From Druceiella hillmani (taxonomy: Eukaryota > Arthropoda > Insecta > Lepidoptera > Hepialidae), in NCBI GenBank assembly GCA_039881145.1, contig JAYKKI010000004.1:50143001-50207000 (forward strand): a stretch of 64,000 bases of DNA, given 5' to 3'. Shown here piece by piece: positions 23,942-37,200 of this stretch (positions are counted from its first letter, which is position 1; every line of letters starts with the position of its first letter). The notes beneath the pieces were generated by a model. The model was given only the letters and a program-made list of their open reading frames with translations, had not been told where the DNA came from and ran no database searches. The position numbers were made by a program, and so were the translations under genes.

Positions 23942-25040
23942 GCTATATATATGGTCCAATTTAAATTTTAAATATGCCGGCAATCATTTAAAGAATTATT
24001 TTGATGAGATAAAATCATTTAAAAATATTATATTAATAGACAACAATCTTCAATGTTGTATAGTAATTAAAAGAAATAATTTACTTTTTCAATATTTTGT
24101 GGCTCATGTGACTCGAAAATATGAATTTTTTTCTTCTGAGTTATCTATAAAATAGAAATTAAAATATTCACGTACACTACACTGTTAAAAAGTACCAAAC
24201 AAATTTTATCTCGTCAAGGATTCAATATATGTCATTCATTTTAACAAATGTTGCAATATGCAGAATTGTTATAAATTCTATTCAATGATTGCCTAATTAT
24301 TAAATATTAAGTGTATGTGGATACCTTTTGCAAGAGGCCAGTGTTGATAAATAATTATGAACTATTTTCCACATCAATTAAAATTGCGAAACGTGATTAA
24401 TTTCCACTTAGAAAGTATTAATTAAAAATGGAAACAATTTATAGCTTTGAGTCGTATTATGTTTTCATTTTATATATTTTTTTAATTACTAACACATTAT
24501 CTTTTTAATAAAAAGTTAACTGTAAATTTAATTAAAAAATATTCAAGCCTTCATCTTATTTAATAAACTATAAAAACGCAATAACTTTTAATAATTAATT
24601 TTGTTTTCAGATTTATCAAACTAGCCAATTTAATACTTTTCTTTCGAAATTAAATGTAAATAAAACAACCTGTCGACACTGGGCTCAAACTAAAAGTACT
24701 TAAGTAACAGTGGAAGTATGAAGGTTTCAAAGTAAGATATTTGTAAATAAATATTGTAAGTGTCCGAGGCTAATAGCTGTGAGTGATTGAAGAAAGAGAG
24801 AAAGTGGTAAATTAAATTAATTAATTATGTATTAAATGTTGTACAAGACATTTTCTTTGATGGTCTAGTGCAAATAATAGGAGGATTAAACTAGCTTTTA
24901 TCTTAAAGCTTTATACTAAACATCAACGAACGATCTTGTAAGACTTAAGTAAGTTAATAATAGTGCCTATATTATATTGTTTTTTACAAGATGAAATAAT
25001 TTTTTTATAAAATGTAATAAAAAGAGTTGAATATTATGCA
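23942..25040 (+). terminator. 3' UTR region with candidate poly(A) signals
   Basis: AATAAA words occur after the stop, for example near 24507, 24658, 24745 and 25015. The sequence alone does not tell which is used. No other gene is visible here. Confidence 0.4.
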
Positions 25041-25948
25041 CATATTTTATTTATTTTTCATATTTAAATTCGAATGACTAACCCTTTAGGGGACTTTGAC
25101 TTATTACTGTGCAAATTTAACAGGTTGCTCAGTGATAAATTTTAATTTAACACATGAACAAATAGTTTCTTAAAATATCTTTAAACCATGCGCTATATCG
25201 CCGTGTGATGACAAGGCAATAAATACTTAATTGATTATTTTCATTTATTTGTTTGAAATCCTTGAATTTGAAAAGCGGGGATATTGTAATCAACCAAAAT
25301 TACTTATGGTACCTAAATAGGGTGTAGTGCATTTTATTAAAGGGTACCCAAATATTCATAGAAACTTGAGAAATCAATATTTATCAATATCTCCTATAGA
25401 TCCTGAATACCAATCTGTTTGCACAACTTAAAGTAGATAAAAGAAAATTTATGTATTGATGCTATTAGTTAACTAATATACCTATATTTTTTTAAGAAAG
25501 AACTCAAATAATTTATTAAAACAAAATAGTAGTGTTCAATTTTTAAAAATTTTACCCTTATATTCACGATTAAAATAACCTCTTTTTTCCATTAATATAT
25601 TTTTTGTTCCCTACATATAAATCACTGCTTAATATAGGTCTTATCAAACTTTTTATTTCATTGTAAATTTTATTACCATTTTCAGCAAATTTTTTATAAG
25701 TTGTTTTGTAATTTTTAAAATCTATAATGACTTTTTTGAGCACTTATATGGACACTTTATTTCAAGAATACAGTTATCATTAATAATAGCAACTACCACA
25801 ATATTTATCATTTTTATTTAAAAATTAAATTCAGTGAAGTTGCTGGCACGATTTGCTTCAAACGGTTTCTTCATTTTAATACTTTTCAATATTTTGCCAA
25901 TATTTACCAGCTGCATTTAGTAATTTTGTGGGGAATACGAAACAAAGG
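25041..25948. other. Intergenic AT-rich DNA
   Basis: No gene or recognisable repeat. Confidence 0.4.
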
Positions 25949-26187
25949 TGTCGCTAAAAAAATGTTCACAGAGTTGTACAACTCTCACAAGAACTTTTGG
26001 TTACAAATATATCAATTTCAGTGTATTTTTGTTCTTACAAAATATACAGAATTATGAAACTCAGCTTCCATTCAAGAAGAGCTGATGGATTATGAAAAAA
26101 AATTGAAGGCATGTCATGTTATTTTCATTCTTAAATAGAGATTAAAAGTACCGGTCAAGTAGCACAAATAAGAATCGCTGTCAAATA

Positions 26188-27990
26188 AGGTCATTGTGGC
26201 AACAGTGGGTCACACTTTTTTTTAAATCACATAACTCCATAACTACATGAGCTATAGACGTTAAATTTTAATGAAAGTAAGGTAGGTTTCTTGACTGCAT
26301 TTTGGTTAAAAAGTTTTTTAAAAACATTTGCTGGTTTTTGAATAATATTTTTAAAAAAAAAAAAGGTTTTTGACCCACTGTGTGCTTAGGTGAGTACACA
26401 GTGGGTCAACCCTGAGGGCACAGTGGATCAGGAGGATATTGGAACATAAAAAGATAGGTAATTTCTAATATTTTTTTTTTGTAAATCCGTTGTTTAGGTT
26501 ACACTTAATATAATAAGACTTCAATTTTTTACCAAAAAATAAATCATTATTACAAATTATAGCTTTTTTAGCTTTTAAATGTAAGAATATAATCTTTGTT
26601 TAGTCTAGTTATAATCTTTGTTTAGTTTAGTAACCCATACAATGACATTTTGGTTGTTGTTAACTTTGATTGGAATGATAATATATGAGATCTTTGTTAA
26701 ATATCTAAGTATAGTGTTCATAAAAAAATAGCAAAATTAAAAATTAACCAACAAATAAAAATAAGCACTCTTTGCTTTTAAACTTAAGCTATTTTAAAAC
26801 TTTATGAGTTAACAATCTAATATGGCACTTTAGTTTGTTATTGCTTATCCACTAAATCACAATTAACTTCTCCGCACCAATCAGAGTATCCCTATCGAAC
26901 GGATGGATCTCAGTCTTTTTAAAAGAATTAATAATATTTGTTGGAGTCATGGCCGTTGTGAATGCAGTTCCTATCAGCTCAGCTAAATCATAGATCGTCA
27001 CAGGTTCCCCTGAATTTTTTAGCAGCCAAGATTCCATAGCGGAATTGTAATAAGTTTTAAATGGAGAATAAATGCCCACGTCCAAGGGCTGCAGCTTTGC
27101 TGACGTATGAGGGTGTAGTGTCAATATTGTTACACCAATTTCTTTTGCTAAATCTAAAGCTTCAATAGATAAGTGCGACTCATGGTTGTCCATAATTAAC
27201 AATGAAGGATTTTCTTTAGAGCTCGAGGTATGTTAAATGAAATGTTTCATTGTAGTAATATAGCTCACTATTCATCCAACCAGATGATGTAGCTAACTGG
27301 ATACTTTGCTTTGGCTGCATAATGCTGTAGCGTTGACAATGGAATATTCTTTTACTTTGCTACAACACGTATCTTTTTTCATGATGCAATTTCTAGAAGA
27401 GCATCTTTCATGTTTTCTTTGGTGTGGTTACCTATTTTCCTACATAACGGGCGTTTCTTTGGCATTCTGTAAAATAAAAATATAATTATAGTAATCATTT
27501 GCACCACAGTGGGCACAGTGGGTCGACCCACTGAGCCCACTTTAGAGGTGACCCACTGTATACCACTGACGCCATTTAAATTTTTGATTCACTGACGCCA
27601 TTTGAATTATTGATGCAATAACAGAAATGTTTACTGTGACGATAATCCTTAATGTACTGTCAAATGAGGCCTTAATAACTACTTATTGCATTAAAATTAT
27701 AATTCAGGGGATAAGATTAATAGATAGGGAACAATGAAAGAACAAAACTTACGTTTTTTTTTTCTTTTTCACTCTCAAATCACAAATTGTTCTCTGTAAC
27801 GTACACTACACTTCCGAGCGGCGCACTGACTGGCATGGTGGGGCTTATAGTCGAGCTCGGATCTACAGTGAAAGAGACGCTTACTACTTACACTATTGCC
27901 TTACTCTTTCTGTCCAATTGCCTTACTCTTTCTGTCCAATATAACGTTGACCTAGTGTGCCCTTTTGACCCACTGTTGCCACAATGACCC
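26188..27990 (-). mobile_element. Internally deleted pogo-type DNA transposon (1.8 kb)
   Basis: The ends are 25-bp terminal inverted repeats that differ only at the outermost base. The left begins GGTCATTGTGGCAACAGTGG (26189-) and the right is its complement (27966-27990). The element is flanked by TA on both sides (26186-26187 and 27991-27992), the expected Tc1/mariner/pogo target. The end motif CAGTGGGTC recurs inside at about 26372-26380 (inverted), 26399-26407, 27516-27533 (an 18-bp perfect palindrome) and 27550-27559 (inverted). Transposase fragments lie on the minus strand between. Well-preserved ends with broken coding sequence suggest a non-autonomous but possibly mobilisable copy. 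Confidence 0.9.
26852..27464 (-). pseudogene. Broken pogo-like transposase
   Basis: The minus strand begins with MPKKRPL.RKIGNHTKEN and continues, with stops and frameshifts, into IPLSTLQHYAAKAKYP. That is the N-terminal psq-type helix-turn-helix of pogo transposases. After GWMNSELY-like residues it jumps to ENPSLLIMDNHESHLS, HPHTSAKLQPLDVGIYSPFK and the C-terminal part of the DDE_1 domain. DNHESH carries the second catalytic Asp. Roughly 150 residues between the DNA-binding domain and this motif are missing, including the first catalytic Asp region. The protein cannot be functional; the 116-codon open piece is 26852-27202. Confidence 0.9.
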
Positions 27991-28325
27991 TACAATGTAC
28001 ATTTGTTGATAAATAATGTTCAACTGTAATTTTTACGTGAGTACACATTAAATAATCACAATAATAAAACAAACAAGCTTGTTTACTGAAATTATTTGTT
28101 TTCCTTTATTTAATTGAAAGAAAACTTGAACTTAATTTTGTATGTAACAAATGACAGAAGCATAACCAAAAGTTTATTAATTTATCACCAGATAACGCTG
28201 ATGTCATCTGGCACAGTCCCTATTAATTTCTTGAAAAGAAAAATTTTGTATTGACATTGACAAATAATAAAACAACAATTCTCATTTTTATCACCTGGGG
28301 GGCTTTGAACATTTTTTTAGCGACA

Positions 28326-29471
28326 TCTATCTTTTTTGCAGGAGACGTGTCATTTGATTATTGACATACCTTTTTTAAGTGAGCAATATTAATGAAATCA
28401 AAATCCAGCCAGGGTCTCGATTAATATTGATATAGTTCCTAAATATATCTGTTTATTAATACAGGTAGGAACAACAATCGGCATTTAACGATATAATTGC
28501 ATTAATAAATAATACTTGATTCTCATTACTAAACTTAAAAACTAAATTACAACCTATAATAAACCCAAATAAATTATATATAAAGATAAAAATAAAGCTA
28601 CGTCTTTAATGAGCTACATAATATACTACCTCATGTCAACACATATACTTTTAAATAATAATTATTTTAAAAGAAGATGTGATTCGATTATAAAGTAAAG
28701 AAAGAAAAGGAAATCCCACAGGTTATGAATGAATTGTGTTTTCCAAACCTCTTTAAACAATTATCATTGACTATGGCAACAAAGCTCTTACAGTATGGGA
28801 AAGTAAAAGTATAAAATAAAAAGTAGATTATGGAATGTATGATTCTTGTAATTTATTGGAAAATGCAGTATTACCTAAATAAACAATTAACAAAATACAT
28901 TTTTAGATTATTTCTATTCGTTCATAACTCAAGTTGAAACTATTAAATAGATTTTAATAACATTTTCATTATTGCACATTCAAAAGCCTTTAAAATAATA
29001 TGAAGATATTTAAAAAAAAATTGAAATTTCGCACATGCAAAATCGCAGGTACAAAAATATATATGGAGGTATTAAAACAGAAAATAACGCTGTATATAAA
29101 GGTAATTTTTTTATTTTCTGGTACATAAAGGATTAATACTCTTTAATTTAGAAAACAATACTTCGTCATCAGAAAAAGTATAATAATATAAAGGAAAGAA
29201 AGTTTCAGATAAAAAAAATATTCTATTATTAAATGCTAAATAATTATAAACAAGTTTAAAAATTTTAAGAAATTTGATGTGAACTTCTATAGTGTGATCT
29301 TAAGCACATCATACAAATTACTAATATGCACAAAATTGTACTGTGCGTATTGGTAATTTTGAGTGTTAGTTGAAAGGAAGTTTTATTTGAATTCTGTTAG
29401 TAAACAATATTTTTATAAAAATAAAACATTGATCAAAAATGAAACGTAACTCTTGAAACAACGCATTCCAT
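28326..29471. other. Intergenic AT-rich DNA
   Basis: No supported gene or clear repeat. Confidence 0.4.
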
Positions 29472-29680
29472 GTGTAACAGTGAACTCGTTTAGCTGCTAC
29501 TGAAGGGAGCCGAGTTTACCCGAACAATGAATTCATTTGGCCGATGCCACAGGAACCAAATTTACACGATTCAGCGTCACTGACGCGACCGTGACGGCTT
29601 AGTTTCGCTCACTGATCAGAAAAAGTGCGCATGGTGTGCCTAAAAAATTTTCCCCTCCAAAAAGATTTTGTATGCCATAT
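29472..29680 (-). repeat. Dispersed repeat, inverted copy
   Basis: Reverse-complement homologue of 13503-13748, with shared GAACTCGTTTAGC-like, GAGCCGAGTTTACCCGAACA and GGCCGATGCCA words. It is somewhat shorter, with diverged spacing. Confidence 0.7.
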
Positions 29681-29984
29681 AATCCATTCCAAAAATTAAG
29701 ATTTGTAAAAGGGGTGTTTAAATACCATAAAAAATCAATTATTGTACATACTGACATAATAAGATATTCCAAATATTCAAAATGCGTATGTTTTTTCTAC
29801 TTTGATTTACTTTGATATACCTTGCTACCGTGATGAGTTGCGTTGATTACAAAACTTACGTTCTTTGATAGAACGAAGCACTGCATACCAATTATCCTGG
29901 ACACAATTCCAGGCCACTCGACGTGCAGGGCTGGGGTGATGTTTGTAATCGAATAGCTAATTTTAAATAAAGTTGCCACAGATA

Positions 29985-30155
29985 AGTGATGAGTAGCAAC
30001 ACAACTGGTGTGAGTAGCTACCCACTATATTCGCCAACCCGCCTTCACAACATAGCGATTATGGGCAGTAACTCCAGTGACGTGCGCATTGGAGAGGCCT
30101 ATTTTCAGTTGTGAACTGAGACAGGCTGCTGATGACGATGATGATCAATCTCATT
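29985..30155 (+). mobile_element. RTE/SINE-type 3' tail
   Basis: The stretch ending GTTGTGAACTGAGACAGGCT followed by GCTGATGACGATGATGATC matches the usual 3' end of RTE-class elements and derived SINEs in moths and butterflies, which finish in a (GAT)n run. Only the tail is recognisable. A 60-codon minus-strand frame just upstream is not convincing as a gene. Confidence 0.55.
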
Positions 30156-30159
30156 GAAA

Positions 30160-31715
30160 TATTTACAAATATTATATGTTATTAATATAATTTGAAAATT
30201 TCCCAAAAAAAATTTCGTACTTCTACCAGTACATTATTGTATATAAACATTTAAAAAATTACACATTCAGCACCGTACATGTGATAGAAATGTGAAAATT
30301 TTAAAAAAATAAAGAATATGAGAGATTTAGTGTGAGAGACAGAGAAAGAAAGAGAGGGAGAGAGAGCATCTCAAAAGAAATACAACAATACAAAATTTAC
30401 CAAAAAAACATTCTGTTTATTAAATATTTACACTGTCAATGGTTGGCGCTTCAATTGGTAATACTGATATTACTGGTTTGTGATAACTAAAATATGAAAT
30501 ATATATCCTTAAATAATCACAAAACACAATGATAAACATTAATAACACAACATATTCATGGTACCTCAGCTGTTCCTATGTAGCGTCTGAGGTTTATATC
30601 TATATAGGCGAAAGCGTCGCATATTGTTCAATTAATTTGTATTGTTGTATATACGTGACTCTTTTGCTCCACTTCCATGGCGTCAGAATATATAGCTCTC
30701 CTTCTCTCTACGTCAAATCTTTTTGTCTCTCTCATATAAAGAAATGTGGCTAAACGTGACGTGACCTTAAAATTTTACGTCAGTTCTCGTCCACTTATCG
30801 ATTATCGAATCCCCGTCTAAGATGTTTCACTTCAAAAATTTATTAACTTAAAATATTTTTTTGGCTTTATCATTATTCTACGCCATCACAGATCGTAAGA
30901 TATGCCTGTAGCAAATATTTATTTGAAATCTGTCAAATTGTTTAAAAGTAATAAAAAAAAATTTTATTTTTTTTTATTCAATCGTAGAGAATGCATTGTT
31001 AAGTATTAATATTGGAGGAAGTGAAAAGTATCATATTTAACTAATAAAAAAATATTCTAAGTTAAGTAGAGTGGGGGATAATTCACTCTTCTTATCCAGT
31101 TCTGGCCTTTTGAAATATTTTTGTTCAGTGACCCTACCTTTTGATATGAAATATCTAATGGTGCGTTTCGATGGGAATTAAAATATTTTGATGGTACATC
31201 GTGACATGCTATTTGGCCAGTTTTGCGTCTTGTTGGCTGTTTCCGACCTAATTCGGTCAGCGTACAGTCTAGTCGGTTAACTATATTATAAAATTAAAAA
31301 TATATTTTCAATAGATTGTTAGAAATATTAATAATCAAATTAATATTTTATCATTAACAACTATCTGAATATTTATTTTTTCGTTTTCTATTTATTTTTA
31401 CGTAAATCTGCCAGGCGCCCCATGACAGCTAAAATTCTTTTCATTTCTTTTTCATTATTAAAAATTATCGATTTCTTCTCTGTAGTTTATTTACAATCCT
31501 CCAAACTCATTTTTTCGAAAATTTATTTACTGCCCAGATATTTTTCTATTTTTACTGTTTTATACATTCACATATTTTGTAATAGATAACAATGGAATGA
31601 AATGTCCTTCATTCAGTCAGTAGAAATATTTGGTAACAAATGTCAAAATACATGCATAGAATTTAAAATTAATATAACACATAAATCTAGTAAGTTCTAA
31701 CATAGTTTATGAATT
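30160..31715. other. Intergenic DNA with a GA-rich tract
   Basis: A purine-rich GAGAGA-type tract lies at about 30331-30368. A slightly GC-richer stretch with CT-rich and ACGTGACGTGAC words lies at 30560-30800. No gene is supported. Confidence 0.4.
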
Positions 31716-31719
31716 TGAT

Positions 31720-32745
31720 GCTCCATGGTTGGTTGACGCTGACAGGGAGATCAGATGGTGTTATTGAAGAAATTGTCGCAGATTGAGACTCTTAGGATGT
31801 GCCACAGACATTGCATTTGAAGTTTGTTCAGAAGCACTTTGAGGAAAAAGTAATAATATAATATTAAAAAATAAAAAATTTACAAAATGAAATCAAATTT
31901 GCAAATTTTTATTATTTATTATACAAATAATTTAAATAATACGATAATAATATCATTTTAAATAAGAATAATAAAAAATTATTATTGACAGTATTGAAAA
32001 TATTTTATTTTATTTGTATGGTAATAAAGTAGGTTTGCATTATGTCTCTTAATATTAATTAAGAAGCCTGGTTTCACATTTGGCAGTTTGGACTTTTTTC
32101 TCTACTTTTATTGTGGATGTTCCCAATTCATGATGTAGCCTGTTCTTTGGAAATATACCAAAGAGCATCAGCAACAACGCAATATCTTTGGCTGAAATTT
32201 TTGGAGAATTTTCATGTTTTTAACAGCTGTACCCCAAAATTGAATTCCATAGGTCCACATTAGCTTCAGTATCACACAATAGCTTTATTACTTAATTAGC
32301 AGTTTATTTTCCATTTCTAGTTGTAATTTTCTGTTATTAACAGTATAATTTGCGAAATTGTTGGCCCGGTGCTAGACGTTTTGTAAATATATGTTTCTTC
32401 CACGTTAGTTACCGATTTAGATACATTCTCAAATGCTTAGCTACATCTGTCTGTGGAATTGTAACTCCATTTATTTCAACGGGTGGACATGTGTCTTATT
32501 TCATGGTAAGTGTAACTTGCGTGGATTTGGTTTTATTGGCTTTATTTTCTTTCGCCAGTTTTTTAATCAGTTTGAAATGTGATCAAGGCTATTTTGTAGT
32601 TAACAGAAAGTTTCACATGGTTTTTATCACCTATTATAACTATCGTATCATCAGCAAATGTACCTTAGAGCACATTTTCTTTTATTGGGAGATTGTATGT
32701 GTACAGAAAACACAAAATTTTTTTATCAATAGTCGATGTGAGATT
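31720..32745 (-). pseudogene. Decayed Jockey-like reverse transcriptase
   Basis: Read on the minus strand across several frameshifts and stops, this encodes the second half of a Jockey-clade non-LTR polymerase. Visible landmarks are a LYTYNLPI-like piece, FADDTIVII (the catalytic YADD box as FADD), K..STQVTFTM, CPPVEINGVTIPQTDVAKHL and LTWKKHIF. Then come NRNSQLEMENKLL, MWTYGIQLWGTA, LQKFQ and A.WYISKEQATHELGI. The order matches Drosophila jockey-type elements. The + strand open frame at 32350-32814 is merely antisense to it. The 5' part (endonuclease and palm start) is absent. Confidence 0.88.
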
Positions 32746-34019
32746 GATCTTTTAGCCTTATCGATGCTTTTCAGAGTGAGTATCAGTTGTTGGTTTTGCA
32801 TCCAGATTTCTTAAGTACATTTGAGCACTTTAGTTTCTGGAGTTGCATAGTCATCATTTGAGTTTTGTAGTGAGATAATTTAGGTGTAACTTATCAGCAG
32901 AGAATCTTTTTTTTTATCCTTGTTTGCTGGTATTACGCTTCTCTGTAGTGTTCTTGTTTACAATGAAAGACTTACTTTTAGATGTGGTATTCCAATCAGC
33001 TTGTTGTACACATGTAATGAAGTTTTCAACTGAAACTGAACTTTTTTTGAAATATCTTTACAATTTTTAATGGCAAAAAAACATTTTTCATCTCTATCTA
33101 AATCTCTCACAAGCTAAATAGAAACTGTTTCTTAGTTTCGATGTATAAACATGTTAAAGCTAAACAAATAATAATAATATTAATTTCAATAATTTTCAGT
33201 TAATGAGAGAAACAAAAATAATATATTATAATAAAATACAATTGGTTGTTAGTTTCCATTCAATCTACAAACACTTTAAAGACAAAAAATAATAACATTA
33301 AATTAATCAATAGCTTTCAAATATTATATTAAGAAACTAAGAAAAAAAAGAAAGAAATTAAATTAAGAAATATTTTTAGACGCTTTTCGGTGTTTCGGCA
33401 ACATCGATATATTAATATTAATAATATGTGAATGGTGAAAAATACATTTCTAGCATAAGTTTAATGGACTTGGATGATACGAAACAACGGTTAACAATTA
33501 ATTTCTTTAAACAAATGTAATTTAATTGCAACATGAAATCATTAACATAATTAATGTTAACTCCACTTTTATAAGATTTCATTTCGACCATTGGTATGAA
33601 AAATGAATTTAAAATTCTAAATACTAACATTGAAACTATTTCGCTTGATCTACACCAACAGCTTTAAAACATGTGGACAACTACGAAATCATACTTTTTG
33701 CATACTCGGCCGGTATCATCTTATTAAATATTCAATAATATTTATATTTAAAATGAATATTCTTTGCAAACTAATGTCACTATCTCGTCTCTCAGAAATT
33801 TAAAAAAATGGGTGTAAAATAATTGATGTACTTAAATAGTTATCTTACATTTTTTATTTGTTTTTTCTTCTATTATATAATTAATTATGGGTAAACGAAA
33901 GCAATATCTAATATAGGCAACAAATTACTATACTGGCATAGACTTGACCTATTCAAAGTTACGAAGCAATTTTAGTAGAAAAAAAATAAATTACGTGTAG
34001 CTAATTTCACGACATGACT
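32746..34019. other. Intergenic AT-rich DNA
   Basis: No gene supported. This is the upstream region of the ORP9-like gene. Confidence 0.4.
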
Positions 34020-34137
34020 TACACACGTAGCTAATATCAGTCAGTCAAGTAATGTGTTGGTTTGGTTCGGTGACGGCCGAATTGTTGCTCATCCAATGTT
34101 TATTATAATTCATTATTATTAAAGTTTCACACATAAA
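34020..34137 (+). promoter_or_regulatory. Putative core promoter and 5' UTR of the ORP9-like gene
   Basis: TCAGTCAGTC at 34037-34046 holds two overlapping arthropod initiator words about 100 bases before the start codon, followed by a GGTTCGGTGACGGCCG stretch that suits a short 5' UTR. No TATA box is evident. Confidence 0.5.
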
Positions 34138-34245
34138 ATGTCAATGATGGAAGGATCACTAAGTAAATGGACAAATGTGATGAAAGGTTGGCAATATCGT
34201 TGGTTCGTTCTGGACGACAATGCGGGATTATTATCGTATTACACG
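34138..34245 (+). CDS. OSBPL9: First coding exon of oxysterol-binding protein-related protein 9-like gene
   Basis: The exon encodes 36 residues and ends TAC ACG|GTAAGT in phase 0. It contains [20 protein letters not shown] followed by [14 protein letters not shown]. This is almost identical to the start of the pleckstrin-homology domain of animal ORP9/OSBPL9, which has the same exon end after SYYT. ORP9 exchanges sterol or phosphatidylserine against PI4P at ER-Golgi/trans-Golgi contacts; the PH domain binds PI4P. The exon is too short to stand out as an open frame. The second exon, expected to open with an S-K-[DE]-K-M-like stretch, was not found down to 64000. Symbol by homology; ORP10/11 are close relatives. 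Confidence 0.88.
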
Positions 34246-37200
34246 GTAAGTGTCATTTATCTTTATATTACATCTTCGGACGATTTTGACAGATAACCTG
34301 TCATTTAATAAATACTAAATTTTTATTGATTTCCCAAAAAGAAAATATACGGTTTTGCGTTGTAATGCAGTATAAATAGAGTATTGATTAACAGTTTGGA
34401 ATATGTATACAGTGGACCCAATGCGTCTTTCGTAAGATTCATTTCTTCAAACGTCTTAGAAAAAGAATTGACGCAGTAAAGATTTTAATTTAATTTATCT
34501 GCATATGCATAACCCTCATTTACTTGATTTATTGCATTACTATTTTTGTATAGTAAACATTTATATTTCAGTATAGCGATTATAATGAGAACAATGCAAC
34601 CAGAAGATGAATGTTTTGTGTATGTTCAAATCGTAGGTCAAAACACCGCTCGTACAAACTTAATGCTATCTACACTTATCATGTGTATTATATCTTGCAT
34701 GATTACATTCGATATTTCGGTACGTAATTTGTAAACAATTATCAGTTTGTACAAGTTAAGTCACAAATAATAGGTTCAGCATTTATTTTCTATGAAGAGG
34801 TTGTGGCGTTTAATTTTAAAGGTATCTATTCAAAATATTTATGCTTTGCTGAAATAACTTTGCTTCATTCATTCATACTTTAAAGATTGTCTTAAATTTT
34901 GGTTGTCTATATACTTATCTTTAGTTAACTATATGTATCTTTTATCTCTAATACATGAGAATGACTGCTCCCATTTTTGAAAAGAAATTTGTCTTTTTAA
35001 ATGAAAAGATTTATTGTTTCTTTCAATTTGAAACTTTGAATTTTATGAATAATAAATCAGTTTTATAACTACAAGTGGTTTGTGTCTACATGTTATGTAC
35101 GAAGATATTCACAATGGTATAAGTTTTATGTAGAAGTATTAGAAAATTATTAAATGTTCAAACTCGTGTATAACTTGCCACCTTGAGAGATCTAATCATG
35201 CTGTCTATAGATGATGTAAAATTCTGTAAAGTGTATAGCATATTGACAAAACATTTATGAAAATGACCACAAATAAAATGTTATAATAATATGAACTTGA
35301 ACTATAGCTCGTTTTGAACTTGTTTTTTTTTTCAATTAGTACTGCTGCAATAATTTTTATTTCGCAAGCGATCAAACAAATAGCTGAGCTTTGGGAATTA
35401 TTAATTTATATTATGAGAAATTTGTAACCATGATCTTCACAACTATGCTTGATTCATTTGAAGATTCGTTTTAAATTGAAAAAGTGAAAATAGGACAATA
35501 GTAGGATTTTTATTCTGTTGACAGTAAGTTAGCAACATGAAGATTGCTTTACATATATAATTTACCAATTTCACAATTTTAAATCATATTGGTCACTATA
35601 AGTATAGTGACATAATGGCAATGCCTAACTTAGTCTCGTTTATACGATAAAAATCTCAAATACGCAATTATGAATGTTGATACAAATAATGTAGTGTAAA
35701 AAATTATTTTATTCAAATTTATGTAAAAAATTCTTATGATACTTAGTGTTCAATTCATTTCCGGTTTTGCGGTCAGTTTAAATTTATCATCCTAATTACA
35801 ATGATAAAAATAAATATAATACAATGTTGAATTATTTATCAACATTTTGATAAGAATTATTAATCATTACTCTACTATAGATCTGGAAGAGGCTTAGAAG
35901 ACAAGTTTAAAATGATAGTTTCTTAATTCCCAATAATCCATCTTTGAATTTATTTTGTTTATCATTTATGTTATCTTTTATTCATTCTATTTACACTGGA
36001 TAAAATGTTATTTATTTCATAAATACTGTTATAATTTGGATAGACCTTTAGTCCAGATTAGGTAAAATTGTTTGTATGTAATTTTATTTGGCATAGAGGA
36101 AATAGTACGGTGTATCGGTTTAATAGATTGTGTAATAGAATATATTTATACTCAATAAGCTTGAATAAAAAATAATGGTGATGGTCGGGTTGGAATTAAA
36201 AAATATAATCGAACCTAACATTTCTCGAGACAAAATAAAGTTTTTGCAAGTCTATGCCCCTCTAAGTCTATAAAATTTAACAGAATTTAATGATTTATGA
36301 CCCATATTTATGTGCTGATGGTCCTGCAGTGTCTGTTATTAATATTTTAACTAAAGTCGTAATTTTATATATACAAAAATGTCCAGATTTTTTGGATTTG
36401 AATCCAGCCTTATTTTCATTTGCTATAGGTTGTTTGCCTTCATGCTAGATAACTTAGAGAGTGGACAGGTTAAATAAGGAAGAGATTGGAAAAAAGCTAC
36501 TTACATAGCAAATTGATGTATTTTCAAATATAGCTATGTTACTGTCTGCCTTAAGTTCTTAAATGCATCCTTAAACTGTGAGTTTTATCATTATAATCTA
36601 TATCTCCATAAAATATTTTATGTGAATGCAAGAATTTGTTAATACTCCAAAAACAATTCACAAATGTTTTATAAAGAACTACAATGGATTTGTAAACTTA
36701 TAAAGTTAGTTTTTACAAACGTCACATACGATTATTATAATCATAAAATCTTATCAAAATTTGTTATACAGCAATGTAAACATGTGATAAATGTGTATTA
36801 TTGCATGATAACTATCATTGAATTTCACCGCTTTGAATCAATTTACAAATCCTCTAACATTGAGTTACATTAAAGAAGATAGATATTTAAAAAATTGTGC
36901 TATCTTTCTAACATTAAATCATCTTAGCCATGAAGTCACTTATAAAGCAATCAAAATAAGCTTAATAACTGCCTCCACTGATGTTGATGTCAAATAAAAA
37001 TTTGTCAAAACTTTTATTCAGGGGTCCTTCAAAAACCACATGGCTTGTTTAGGATAGGGAGAGTTCTGCAAAACACTATGCTGAGCTACGAGAGGATCCA
37101 TATTTGTGTGATCGTAGTAGTAGTAAAAAGCCAAAATAAATAAAAGTACTTTTTACTGTCGTAACTTTTCTGGTCCTAGTGCAATACAATTTGAAGTAAT

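Larger units (their letters stand above)
25949..28325. repeat. Pair of perfect 20-bp inverted repeats enclosing the pogo element
   Basis: TGTCGCTAAAAAAATGTTCA at 25949-25968 is exactly complemented at 28306-28325. Without the pogo insertion the enclosed sequence would be about 570 bp, which suits a MITE that received a later transposon. No clear target duplication is visible, so the two 20-mers could also be unrelated copies of a common repeat. Confidence 0.5.

Noticed and set aside
29797..29979. 60-codon minus-strand frame with a following GTAAG
   Set aside because: No family match and adjacent to RTE/SINE tail sequence; could not be tied to other exons.
32350..32814. 154-codon frame on the + strand, the longest outside the secreted-protein gene's exons
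   Set aside because: It is antisense to a Jockey-like reverse transcriptase readable on the other strand.
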